This document shows, piece after piece, positions 37,620 to 49,469 of a DNA stretch of 64,000 nt. The notes beneath the pieces were generated by a model that saw only the letters and a list, made by a program, of their open reading frames with translations, ran no database searches and was not told the origin of the DNA. The first letter of the stretch is position 1, and the number at the start of each line of letters is the position of its first letter. The stretch is taken from contig NW_019775786.1 in NCBI RefSeq assembly GCF_001039355.2, forward strand, positions 1-64,000, given 5' to 3'. This stretch comes from Lingula anatina (lineage: Eukaryota; Brachiopoda; Lingulata; Lingulida; Lingulidae). Made by a program: the position numbers and the translations under genes.

Positions 37620-37805
37620 GTAAGTTTATGTTAAATGTTTGTCCTTGACTGATTTTGATAGCTCACATATATATTTTTATATATATAGTTGTTGTATACT
37701 TAGTTGTAGGGCATGTTCTCATTCTGAAGTGCTGCAGTTTTCTCTTTTTTTCCCTATTCTTTTAGGTTTTTGTTTTTCTTTCTTTCTCTCTTTTTTTTCT
37801 TTTCT

Positions 37806-37806
37806 N
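37806..37806. other. Single-N contig junction
   Basis: One N separates the pyrimidine tract ending copy 1 from the first base of copy 2. A one-base N is what some assemblers write for a zero or negative gap between contigs, which fits two overlapping contigs being placed end to end. Confidence 0.85.
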
Positions 37807-37947
37807 TATACATATGATACATGTTCAATCCATATACATGATTGTAGTATGTATACCATAAAAAGATCTTACAGTAGGAAACAGGTGCTGTCCTTTTATG
37901 AAAGTTTATTATGTGTTTTGTCAGTTTTATGGTGCATATTGGATACA

Positions 37948-37948
<1 letters not shown>

Positions 37949-37990
<42 letters not shown>
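37949..37990. repeat. AAT microsatellite (copy 2)
   Basis: About 14 AAT units; only about six in copy 1 at 26602-26620. Confidence 0.9.
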
Positions 37991-37994
<4 letters not shown>

Positions 37995-39219
37995 AAGAAG
38001 AAAAAGAATATTTATTTTTAACTTAAATTTGATGGTTATAATAGTAGTCCAAAACACTGTCAAGGAGACAAAGAAAATGAAAATACATTTTTTATATCTG
38101 TGCTTATACATGTAACATAAGTTGACGTACTTTTATGAAGCCATTCAATGATATTGATAGCTGTTTGACCTTTGACTTGACCTTGTTCTTAAGGACATGC
38201 CTGCCCTTATGTGAGGGTAAAAGAGGTTTCTGGGTCAATCGGGTCAGATGGCACTCTATAACTCACATCCACTGGATTTGTTCATTGAAGAAGATCATTT
38301 CTCAGAAGGAATACCAATGAAGATGAAAATAAGGCCTGGTACGATTGGATTAAATGAACATATTCTGGTATGTTTCTGTTGCCATAAATACATATAAGAA
38401 TAATAATAATAATAATAATAATTAGTTCTAGAATATTTTTACAGAAGGTTCTGCCCTAGCAATATTTTACAGTGGAGACAAATGTTAATCTATAATGAGC
38501 AACCTTTACATACATAAGACTTCTAATAATACCTTGTCTAACATTGAATACTGTGACATTTAGTATTTTTCAAAGTGTAAATATTTAAGGTCTGATATTC
38601 TAGGTATCATAGTAACCTGGGATTGTTGTGCAAGGTGTAAATTTCTTATAAAATTAACCCCATCTCCCGCAGATTTCCGCAATGTGCTAAAAGGTCTCAT
38701 TTTGGGTTTTTCACATTATTGCCTCTACTGTGACCAGTGAATATTTTGTGTAAGATTTTTTTTCGTGTACTTCCCCTAAATTTTTTGGGGCTACAGCTTA
38801 ATTTTTACAATGAAAGTGAAGTGAATGCATATGATTTGTTAGAAAATGAGTTCTTTTGAGCATGTAATTATGGAGTCTGAAATGATGACTTAGATAAATT
38901 TGATGGCAAAAATTAATGTTTCTATTTCTTCTGCCAATTTAATCATAGGATGTATGGTTAGGTAGGATTGCTTTTACTAAATAATTAATATATAAATTGT
39001 ATTGTTGTCCACTTAATGCCTGTTGAAGTAGCCCTACACTACAATAACTATGAATTATTTGTTATTTAGATCTCGATGGTAGCTAGAGTGTGGATGTTCA
39101 TTTTATGTACACTTCATCTGATTAGTTTTTATGTACCTTGCATGGTTGCACTGCCGTTCAGAAAATTTGTCCTCAGGAGGGAATGGATTTAATTTTTATA
39201 AATAGCTTTCAACACTTAA

Positions 39220-39420
39220 AGGGATAATGACTCTTCATCTTGCGCCCCCCCCCCAAAAAAAAAAAAAATGAATTTTTCTGGAGTAAACAACAATTTTTCC
39301 ATACTTACCAATGGTTATTGAATCCATTTTTACATTCAAAGTTAGTCCCTGGTTTTTTCCTAAAAAGTTTTTTTTTTTGCTTTAATCTCTTAAGATCACT
39401 TAAATCACTATCCCATAGAG
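39220..39420. mobile_element. piggyBac-like MITE fragment (copy 2)
   Basis: Same truncated element as at 27860, with a longer A-run after the C-run. Confidence 0.7.
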
Positions 39421-39775
39421 ATAATGACTGAAACTGATGCTTGATTACCATTTTGCGTTTTAAAAACCAAGGTTCATTTATAAAGAAGACCCGCTGGAAT
39501 AATACATGAGATACCGTAATGTGAAAAGAAAAATTACTTTGAATTGCATTGGAAACAATGCACTGCATATAGTAGAGTAAGGGAATATTTCTGTGAAGTA
39601 TTTTCAGCAGTAATTGAGCTTTAGTTCAAAGTATGAAATTTAGTTAATATATTTTTCAACTTCATATCAGTATATAATTTATTTTATTATAGTATGATAT
39701 ATATATTTAGTGGCTTCAGCATAATTGGACAGGAAAGAATAGGGTATATTTTCCTTTGCCTTCTTCACTTTCTTG

Positions 39776-39810
<35 letters not shown>

Positions 39811-41759
39811 TCTCTCTCAGCAGAGAGAGTTCATATACTAGTATGTAAAAAAAAATCAAATTTGTTATACTTAAGGTTGAATTTTACAGCATTCATTTAT
39901 ATGTATTCTTGATATTAATTCTACAAGATGGCAAAAAACATTCATTCCTTAGAGAGTCCAAGTTCGTCGCTAAGTAACAAATGGTCCCAGTCAATATACA
40001 TGTACCTAGAGATTTTGCCTTTTTTATATTCCCAAAGGCATCTGGGTTTTTATTCATGCATTCATTTGTTCAGCCTTATCGGGTCATCCTGAACACTGCC
40101 TGCTGCCTTCTTTGCCATCGATTTTTTTTATAGGGAATTGCCCTTGGAACAAATGACCACATGCGGTATGCAGAAGATGGGCCGATATCAATAGGTTAAA
40201 GGTATGCTTGGCTGATCACTGCCGCAGCATACCATACTGTGGTCAGGGCTGTTTTGTGGTCAGGTCTCTTTTATTGGTATGTGTTTTAGAGTAAAAATAA
40301 TTCAATTACTGGTAAGCTATGTTATTTTTATTATTTATTTTTTTGTAAATATAAGTCACATATTTTATTAATGTTAAAATTTATTTATTTAATTTTTTTT
40401 TTTTTGGGGGGGGGGGACTTAGGTTATGCCCAACACTTTTTATAGCTGTTTTTTTTTTTTTAATAAAACATGGAGCATCTTCAGCACTGATTTTTTAAAA
40501 CAGTTTTAAAATTAGAACTAAGACATGTTGTGTTGGAAATTTCGGACTCTTTTTGGTCATACTCAACATTGTAATTGTGGAACTGTTTTTGGGTCAACTC
40601 CCCCCCCCCCCCCCACCCACCACCACCACTATCGGCATATACTGCCACATACTTCTTAACACCTAGGTAGAGATTATTCACCTGGAAAGCCTCATTGTCT
40701 GGTTAAGATGCTCTAAAAGTAGACAGACATCATAATATTGAAGGTAAACAACAATTCGAACACTTTTTTAAATGCACAACACAGCGAATGGGATTCTTTT
40801 TTGTAATGTGAAGTGTGACAAAACTGAGGGTCTGTGTAAAAGAGAGTCCGACCTCTTTTTTAATTATACAAGTTAGGGTTAGCCTTCCGTAAGTGGGTCA
40901 TAATCTAGGGTGAGGATTACCTGTGCAAATTAATGGGAACTGGACTCTCTATCATGGGGGACTATCTGTAAGTGTGTAAGGTCAGTTTTTTTTTTTTTTT
41001 TACTGTGAGGTGTTGCATTATGGCAGGGCGCATAAGGTCGTCAGGTAGCACAGGTCGCGAGTCTGTACCTCTGTGGCATCAGTCTTTGTTGTAGCTTTAG
41101 GTTAGTCGAATTGTGCCGCAGGGAGAATAGCGAGAACAAAAAGAGAACAGAAACTAAGAGACAGACGCGGAGCATACCCTCATACTGTCTGACAAGAACG
41201 TGACCTGCTGGTATATAACGTCTGGGTTATCTGTTCTTGTCGTGGGACGCGGTGTAAATCAGATACACCAGGAGTCAACTAGTTGTACGAGTGTGTATGT
41301 ATATTCCACTCATGCTTTAGATAATACTCATGGATAGCACGTACACTGTGCTGAGCTGTCGTGTACATAGCTTGTATTCATCCAGGGGGCGACATGAATT
41401 ACATCATGACACATTGGAGAGTGTACTAGGGGAGACGAGATAGGTTGGTATTATTATGTTATTCAAGGAGTTAAAAAATTACAGTGAGCTTCTGCCATTA
41501 AGCCAAGTAAGGTGACGTGACACTAAAACCAAAATATTTGCATGTTTTTACAAAACATTTTATACCCTGGTGAAGAAAGTGTGATAAAGTCACTGGTTCG
41601 ACTGGTTTGCTATTCAGGTGATGTAGGTATGTCTGTGACACTTATACTTATTGCAACACAAACACTATAGCTAAGGTAAATCATCCTAGACCTGAGTTTC
41701 TGAGGTCATTGGAGAATCACATCCGTTTCCAAGTAGCTATAAAAAGTTGGTTGTGAGAG

Positions 41760-41804
<45 letters not shown>

Positions 41805-41912
41805 AAGCATTTCTGACATGTTTGTTTGTGTACAATGTGTGTGTGTGTGTGTGTGTGTGTGTGACAGAGAGCATGTGTGAGCTTTGTATCTTTGTTAATC
41901 TTAAATAGTTAA

Positions 41913-42249
41913 AGGGATAATAACTCTTCGTTTCAGCCAAAAAATGAATTTTCCTGGAGTAAACAACAATTTTCCCATACTTACCAATGGTTAATGAATC
42001 CATTTTTACATTCAAAGTTAGTCCCTGGTTTTTTTCTAAAAAGTTTGGTTTTCTGTTAAAATCTCTTAAGAGATTTTAACAGAGTATAGCCATCAATGGA
42101 GGTCACGTGGTCTAAAGACAAGCTCAGATATCAGAATAATAGCTATAGCTGCCGTTTTTGTGGTAAAACAGAATATATTATATTTCAATGAGTTATTCAC
42201 AATGTTTTTATTGTGAAATATAGATCTTATACGAAGAGTTATTATCCCT
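41913..42249. mobile_element. Complete piggyBac-like MITE, only in copy 2
   Basis: Perfect 19-bp inverted ends AGGGATAATAACTCTTCGT, flanked by TTAA (41909-41912 and 42250-42253), and a central AAATCTCTTAAGAGATTTT palindrome. 337 bp and non-coding. Copy 1 has no element at the matching site near 30735. Confidence 0.88.
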
Positions 42250-42380
42250 TTAAGTACATGTATGAATGGATTTGTCTTTTGTTTCTTTATTGATATATAT
42301 ATATTTCAAATCAATTATGTGGTCATCGCTCAGTACATCAATTTTTAGATCAAAACCAGATGATTATAGGGTCTCAGCCT

Positions 42381-42423
<43 letters not shown>

Positions 42424-43369
42424 AAGGATCTCGAGAGATCTTTCACCTTGCCTTATTATTTCCTGTGAATATATGTGGGCTTCAGTTGATATATTTTTTA
42501 CTTGCACTGGTTTTACTTCAAGAGCAATCTCCTGCATGTGCTTATGGTTAGAACAGCGCAAGAGTAATAGAATCCAAATGTTACTTTCCCTTTTGATCTT
42601 TGTGAAGAGAATACTTTTTTTAGGTGCTGATATGAGGGCACTATGGTAATTGCTCTTTAAATTTGAACAAATTTGATTAACCATTCACCCAAAAATCATT
42701 GTTTCTATTTTACTGCCTTTCAGAGGAGAAATTATAAAGCGAAGCAAGTTGCATTGCACTCTTTATCTAAAAGAAAAAAACCTTTTGACATGTATGATGA
42801 AGAATTGAATATTGGGAAAAAAGTGAGTGGTTTGACATTTTAGAGGAATTACAGTAGTTTAAATTAATTATGAATCGACCTGGAAAAGTACCTGACTGCA
42901 GTTGTCAGTGTGACCTGACCTGTACTTAGAGACCATTCTCTTGTGTTTTTAATTCTGTTTGTTACATTTATCTTCACCAGGGACGGATATATTGCCAGTG
43001 TGATAGGTGATAATCTAGGATGCTCTACGGCAGTCCACAACCATGTTTGATGTTTCCTAGTAGGGTTTCATCTATATTCATTCGTTCATTTATTTATCTA
43101 TTCATTTATGTTTTTTTTAACAGTGGACAGTTTTGCCAAATGAGTTAGGTTCAAAATCAGTCTTATGAAAGTAAAAAATTGAAACTGTTTTAATTGCTTT
43201 TTAAAAGAACCTTAAGGGCTGTCTGTCCTTTTTTTTTCATCCCTAATATATCTCCTAGAGTAAGCTGTACTGGTCTAGACAATGATTTTGCTTCAATGAC
43301 ATTTTGTACTCTCCTATGTTTTATATACACTAAAATAAATGAATAAGAACTTACTTTTGGAAGATGTTA

Positions 43370-43900
43370 CATCGCTAAGTTAAACATGATATATGCTGAT
43401 GATACAAGAGAGACTACAGGCACTATTACATAAAGTGGGAGGTGAAAGCAGAAAAGCGAGGCCTTGCAATAAACTGCAAGAAAACCTAATGTATGGTCCT
43501 TAATAAGTAGACAAATTGAAGCAACACCTAGTCTGTGAATATTGGAAGATGGCAATAACGAGTCAGAAGGTTCAATTACCTGGGAAGCATGATAACTGAT
43601 GATGGCAGGTGTGAGACAGAAATAAGAAGAAAAAAATTTCATAGCAAAAGATTTCTTTCAGAAAATGGGAAAGATACTCAAAGACAGAAGAGTAAAAATG
43701 GAAACAAAATTCCAAGTTCTACAATGCTAGATTTATTCTAGATTGACCTATTGAATATTTCCAATGGCAATGACAGAAAGACTGTAGGCCGTAAAAAAGT
43801 GGTTTATGAGAAGGATGCTCAGAATATTGTGTACTAGTAAACAATATATCAGCAATTAAAAAGTCCTAGAAAGAGCTGGAATTGAAAAGAAGTGGAGACA
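43370..43900 (+). pseudogene. Decayed non-LTR retrotransposon reverse transcriptase fragment (copy 2)
   Basis: Same remnant as at 31880, with YADDT at 43392-43406 and additional indels, including loss of about 25 bp right after that motif. Confidence 0.75.
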
Positions 43901-44025
43901 TCCCTATATTCTGAGTGTCTACAACTCCAAAGACTAAAGGAGCCTTGATCAGAAATCAACCATTGTTCCAAGGGACCATTATTCTGAAGGATAGAGGGTC
44001 CACAATTTTAAATGTCCATTATCCG

Positions 44026-44127
<102 letters not shown>

Positions 44128-44797
44128 CCAAAGAAGTTTGCTTAGAACAAAAAGAAAAGTCGGTTTGAGTTTTTCTGACACATGTTGAGGAAAGAGTGTT
44201 GGAGTGTTTAGTGATTACAGCGATGGTGAGTCTTTTGCATTTATTGTCAACTGAATCAGTATTTCTTAATATTTGAAAAAATTAAAAATGATTAAGTGTC
44301 ATTCCTGGTTGTTGTTTTCATGGATCTGGGGTATTAATTCTCAGAGTCTAATTTGTGTCCTTGATAGGAAAACATTTTAAGAATAAAATCAATGCCTGCT
44401 GAAAGGGGAGAGTAGAATTTTAAAATGGAGTAGATGTCCTTGTGGAAATGTTTAATGAAATTGTATTGATTCCCTGTCATCTGAAAATACAGAGTCCAGT
44501 TATCAATAAGAATAATAATGATAATGATAAATGGTCCAAAAATTTATCTAACCTAAAATATAAAAGCAATTTTCTATACTTCAGGTAAAGATGAAACCAT
44601 AGTTTTCCATTCGTAAAGTAGAGTAAACTTCGGTTTGAATCATGTACAGCAGGTATCTTCTGTTGTTAAAAGAGACCTTGCATTTTTCCTATTTTTTCAA
44701 CCACTGATTTATCTTTGGTCAAAGAAAAGGAAAAAACAATAAGGGAAACTAGAAGCATTCATTTTTCAAGCAGTTGTCTGTTTTACTAATTACACTG

Positions 44798-44842
<45 letters not shown>
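44798..44842. repeat. TA then GA microsatellite, only in copy 2
   Basis: TA tract followed directly by GA tract; copy 1 near 33440 has neither. Confidence 0.88.
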
Positions 44843-45156
44843 TCAGAAAATTGGTTTTAACTGTTTGACATAATAACCAGGCTTCGTCTGTGCTTGTCGA
44901 CTAGTATGGATCAACTTTCTGCTGAAATAATTTGCCAATTCTTACATATTTTTCAAACTGGCTAAATATTCTGCTTTAGGGTTAATAGTATGTGTTTATG
45001 CTAAAATGACTTTGAAATGACCATTATGGATGAGATAATGGCTATTCCTCTGGACTTGCTCTTCCATGACTGTAATTTTCACGTCTGAAGTTTTTTCATA
45101 TAGCTTTGGGAGCAGCTTTTGAGACAGATTAAATCTGAAACAACAGGTAGAGGCAT

Positions 45157-45191
<35 letters not shown>

Positions 45192-46116
45192 TTCATAGGT
45201 TTATTCATAGGTTTAAATTGTTGTTGTTAGTATGAATTTTCAAATGAATGCTGGATACAGTTCTGCAATCAAATATCTGATTATTATCATTATTATTGAT
45301 ACATTGGTCAGACTAACAAACTTACTGTGACTTGTGGATCAACAGGTGTGATATGTTGACTTGTGTTTTAACATAAAACTTAAAAGGCATGAACTTGATA
45401 AAATGAAACCTGGATTTTTTTTTAAGCTTGAAAAACTACAACTTGCTAGTATGTTGCATGCCAATAAGTACTTTTTCTTGGTACTTTGGGTCTTTTTATC
45501 ACTCAAAAAATATTTAAGTCTCATTTAGTCAGAAATAAGAAGCCCAAATGTTTTTCTTGAAATAAAGGATCTTTTTTATCTCTCAAGCTCTTTTTTTTTT
45601 TAAAGAAAAAGGTCTTTGCTATATGAAGCTTGGATTTTTTTCTTGGTTTCATAATGGCTCTCTATTTTCACCTTAAGAATTATATATTTATATATAAAAG
45701 TACATACAAATTAGAAGCCAGGGCCCTGTTTCAGAGAGAAAAAAAACTGATGTCAGTTCCCTGGCTTAGTTAACCAGGATTTCCATGAGAATGCTTTTAT
45801 ACTGTTGCTGATAGAGAAAGATTTGCTTATGTCACCATGGATATTAGGCTCTTAGCCAGGGAACCTAACTTCAATCTATTTTGGAAATCTGGGCTTGGAT
45901 GCCGTATTGATAGAAGTGTGGAACTAGAACTGCAATTGCCAACGAACAGAATTTCCAGCAATATGCTATGAGGTAATTCCCAATCCTCATTCTCCCTCTC
46001 CAACCCCAACCCCTAGCTGCCATCTTGAGAAAGTTGACTCTGCCTGTTTTGTAATTTGGTTTTGTTAATTAATTGGCCGTGTGGATAATGGAGATTACTT
46101 TAAGATGACTGTCTTA

Positions 46117-46418
46117 GATCGTATTCACAACGAGTTGAGCCATGGCTTTACAAATCCTGGAACTAAATATGGCGGACATACATGAAAGAAAAACCGCCCA
46201 ATCTTTTAATAGTCTCTCCCCCTCTCACACACCTCCCCATGTGTCTTCCCAATGGAGCCGAGATTTAATGACCGTACCCCCGCAGGGACGACACATGGGG
46301 AGGCGTGTGAGAGGCGGAGAGACTATTAAAAGATTAGGCGGTTTTTCTTTCATGTACGTCTGCCATATTTAGTTCCAGGATTTGTAAAGCCATGGCTCAA
46401 CTCGTTGTGAATGCGATC
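46117..46418. mobile_element. Harbinger-like MITE present only in copy 2, TTA target
   Basis: Ends GATCGTATTCACAACGAG and CTCGTTGTGAATGCGATC, flanked by TTA (46114-46116, 46419-46421). Arms of roughly 120 bp include GGAACTAAATATGGCGGAC and AAAACCGCC with CTTTTAATAGTCTCTCC. Copy 1 shows the uninterrupted site GTCTTAGGCCTC at 34733-34744. 302 bp. Confidence 0.88.
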
Positions 46419-46421
46419 TTA

Positions 46422-46508
46422 GGCCTCATTCAGAGCAGATGATCCAAGGACATAGATGTCCATGGATCAAATATGGCAGACCCAGATCTTCTGTTTTGAA
46501 TGGCTTCT
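46422..46508. mobile_element. Short Harbinger-like MITE (copy 2)
   Basis: Same element as at 34739. In copy 2 a second MITE (46117-46418) has inserted exactly at its left TTA. Confidence 0.65.
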
Positions 46509-46594
46509 TACATCACAGCCAGGCTATGAAGTTGTCCACCTTTCAAAGTGTACGGTACAGACTTTATCACTAAACTAGAAAAGCACTCTGAGAG

Positions 46595-46990
46595 CGCAGA
46601 TCTCTGCCAAGGCAGCTCAGGCCTGTAGCCAGCGATTTCAAAAGGGGGGGTTCTTTTTCTGAAAAAGTGGACCTTTTCCCAAAAAAACTTTATGTACCTA
46701 GATCAAATTTTACCCAGAGTGGACCTTTTCTCAGCAAAAGGGACGGTTCTTTCAAACCCCCTGAACCCCCCCTGGCTAAGGGCATGCAGCTATTTTTGAT
46801 TATTGATTGATAATTGATCTGGATCACCACCAAAAACTAATCATCTGTTCCTTGGCCCACTTCTGCCAGTTCCTGAAAATTTAATCAAAATTGGTCCATA
46901 ACTTTTTGAGTTATGTTGATGACAGACAGACAAACAAACAAACAAACAAACAAACAGAGGTGAAAACATAACCTCCTTGGCAGAGGTACA
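46595..46990. repeat. Same dispersed repeat in copy 2, interrupted by a MITE
   Basis: As at 34895, but with the element at 46618-46785 inserted near its 5' end, and a longer CAAA run. Confidence 0.65.
46618..46785. mobile_element. Unclassified short element only in copy 2, GCAGCT target
   Basis: Ends CAGGCCTGTAGCCAG and CTGGCTAAGGGCAT, flanked by GCAGCT on both sides (46612-46617, 46786-46791). A partial relative lies in intron 4 at 59160-59292. The interior has AAAGTGGACCTTTTCCC and TTTACCCAGAGTGGACC. 168 bp. Confidence 0.7.
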
Positions 46991-48171
46991 AATACCACTT
47001 GCTGTGAAAAGGAATTCATATTTTAACACTGTCACATTCTGTCTTTGGTTTGAAAAGAATGAGTTTTATTTTGAGTTAATCAGGGTATTTTACATAGACA
47101 CCTACTAGTAATCTTCTGTGGTTATTGATTTTTGTATATCATAGTTCTAGGCAGTGAGGTGTTTTAAGAGTGCTGTCGTGTGTAGGATGCAGCTAATGCA
47201 ATTTAAATCACATTGCCGGGGAAGCCTTTGTTTTCTCTTTATTTGTGTGCTTGCAATTTGAGCGAAAAAGTGTGATTGTTAAAACAAAATGTCTAGACGT
47301 ATGTTTTTTAAATTTCAACAGCCATTGTCCTATAGTGAAAACTACAAAATAAGCTGTTCTTCTGTTTCTCCAGCTGTGACATTTAATATATAATGCTTTT
47401 TAGTAGAAGAGTTTACAAAAGTTTCAATTTAATTTTAATTTCACTTTTAATATGTTTTTTCCATGGTCTGTGTTGCACATTGGTTTGCTCGTTTGTGACT
47501 TTGCTCCTTACTTTTGATTTTGACTCGGATCATGGCATATATTTTATTGGATTTATACCATCTTTCATTTAAACAATCATTAAAACAATCATAAAAAGCA
47601 CTGTTGCAATTAAGCATAGGTTACATCAACATATATACCTTTGCCCAGGTATAAGAAAGAGAGAAAGAATCAATTTCCACAAATAAAAAAATTGAAATAT
47701 ATACACTCCCTATGTAGCTACTCATTGGCAACAGTTTTTATAATAATAATAATAATAATTTGATATAATATTTATTTTTAAAACAATTTTTTCCAAATTA
47801 ATTAACCTGGAGCTTAAGATGGGATATAATTAGACATTTGACAAAAAGAGACAGTATTGGCTCAGTCTTTTCAATGGGAACATTTTTCAAACTTTCAGGT
47901 ACCCAATTTCCTAACCACAAAATTATATTTCTGTATAGCGTTTCTATATATTCTTGTTCAGCATGGCAACAGAAGGGAATTTTTAATAGATAATAGATAA
48001 TAGACATAGCTTATAGCAGCAATAAGCAGCAAGGCCAGAAACTCTTGCTGTCACGAACCAATCACTCAACAGTCAATAACCTGGTTGACAAGTGGTGACA
48101 ACCCATATTTCTGTGATGATGTAGTTATTTATTGTTGAGATTTTTACGTGGATCAGTCTATCAATCAACCC

Positions 48172-48211
<40 letters not shown>

Positions 48212-48422
48212 TGAAAATGAAGATTTTTCACCTGCACCAATCAACCAAGGGAGAGTGACGTTGTGCAAGAAAACTCGTTGTTAAGAGGATCATTTAATAA
48301 GCAAACCTGACATGCAGCAATAATAGAAGCAATTCCCAGGGTCACTCTGACATTGCATGCATACAGACGGTATAAGTAAGCAGTCACAGTCTTTTTCGTC
48401 ACAATCTCACAAGAGGATATTT

Positions 48423-48432
48423 CCATATTTGG
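48423..48432. promoter_or_regulatory. CArG-box match (copy 2)
   Basis: Same CCATATTTGG as in copy 1, with the same flanking sequence, upstream of exon 1 at 49361. Confidence 0.3.
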
Positions 48433-48657
48433 AGACTTCTGTTGAACGGAGACAGCAAGATGGTAACAGTTGCTGTGAGATATTGGCTAGCTTGCTGAGA
48501 AAAAAAAAAAGATTAAAAACTACGTCTTTATTTCTCTGATCACCCAAGAAAGGTTTTTTGTGAACATTTTTAAAAATATAAAGGTGATATTTTTATATGT
48601 TTACTTTTTAAAACGTAAAGTTTGAACACGTGGAGAGTTCATTATATATACCAATTA

Positions 48658-48667
48658 TATATAAATA
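48658..48667 (+). promoter_or_regulatory. Possible TATA box upstream of exon 1 (copy 2)
   Basis: Same TATATAAATA and downstream GGAAGTCCTTCC as copy 1, about 700 bp before the ATG at 49361. Confidence 0.25.
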
Positions 48668-49360
48668 TATAATGATGATAAGGAAGTCCTTCCTGTAGCG
48701 AGCGAGAGGTGTGAAGACTTCTGAGAAAAGCTGTTTCAGAATGTAGCTAATTGTCTCAAAAGAGGAGCCAGTGGTTGGACTGTTATTTCAATAACAACTT
48801 GGTGGAGAAGAGGTTTGTTGACGCAGGAGCACTGTACATTCTCTACTCTCCAAATGCAGTCTGGGCTTTATTCCTGAATTTCAAACTGTAAAGTGGATTG
48901 AGGGTGCATTTTTATTCATTTAAGGTTTTTTGGCTGAACCAACAGAAGGCATTTTTATGGAGACTTTATGAATAAGTTAGCTTTTTTTATTACTTTGTTG
49001 CTGAGCATTTTCTGTTATATTTATTATATTGTACAGAGATTTCTACTTCCTACAGAGTTAATACAGTAATAGCTGATTACAATAGCATTATGTGTTCTGC
49101 AGTGCGTATGCCGTGTACGTATATGTGATAAAGCTGGATTATTGGTTAACAGTTAGTGAATCTATCCACATGATCCTTGTTTCTGTGACATTTTACATCC
49201 AAATGTGATAAATCCAAGGGATGCTATTCTAAACGTTGTGGTCGCTGTTGACAAGGGACACATTCAAACACAAGACCTTTTGTGGCAAATGACTATTTAC
49301 TCATTTGCTGTATCAGAGCAAAACTAATATCCTCTATAAGATATCAAAATCGGCACAAAA

Positions 49361-49469
49361 ATGGATCTCAGGTATCACTATGGGAATAGGCTAGCAGATA
49401 GCTTTTGTCTGTCGCAGGCGGAAATGGCATTTCCGCGTCGAAGATGTTATTGGCCTTTCCTTAACACCA
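49361..49469 (+). CDS. EcR: EcR-like exon 1 (residues 1-36 plus one base), second assembled copy
   Basis: The ATG lies in a good Kozak setting (A at -3, G at +4). An in-frame TAA sits 24 nt upstream, so translation cannot begin further 5' in this frame. The exon codes for a short basic and aromatic N-terminus starting MDLRYHYGNR and ends at a perfect donor (A|GTAAGT) in phase 1. Phase 1 matches the acceptor of exon 2, giving an isoleucine codon across the junction. The peptide itself was not recognised; N-terminal A/B regions of nuclear receptors are poorly conserved. The exon is repeated exactly at 37511-37619 within the duplicated block. It could be one of several alternative first exons, as EcR genes commonly have. 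No transcript evidence is available here. Confidence 0.6.

Larger units (their letters stand above)
26461..37805. repeat. Duplicated block, copy 1 (about 11.3 kb)
   Basis: Homology to 37807-49651 starts at 26461 (TATACATATGATACATG) and runs in the same order throughout: AAT tract, CT tract, retrotransposon remnant, TTTA tract, GA tract, exon 1 and the final CT-rich tract. Divergence is modest, with many small indels and different microsatellite lengths. It is lowest in the last 1.2 kb, around exon 1. It lacks three MITEs present in copy 2. The most likely reading is an allelic haplotype left unmerged. Confidence 0.95.
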
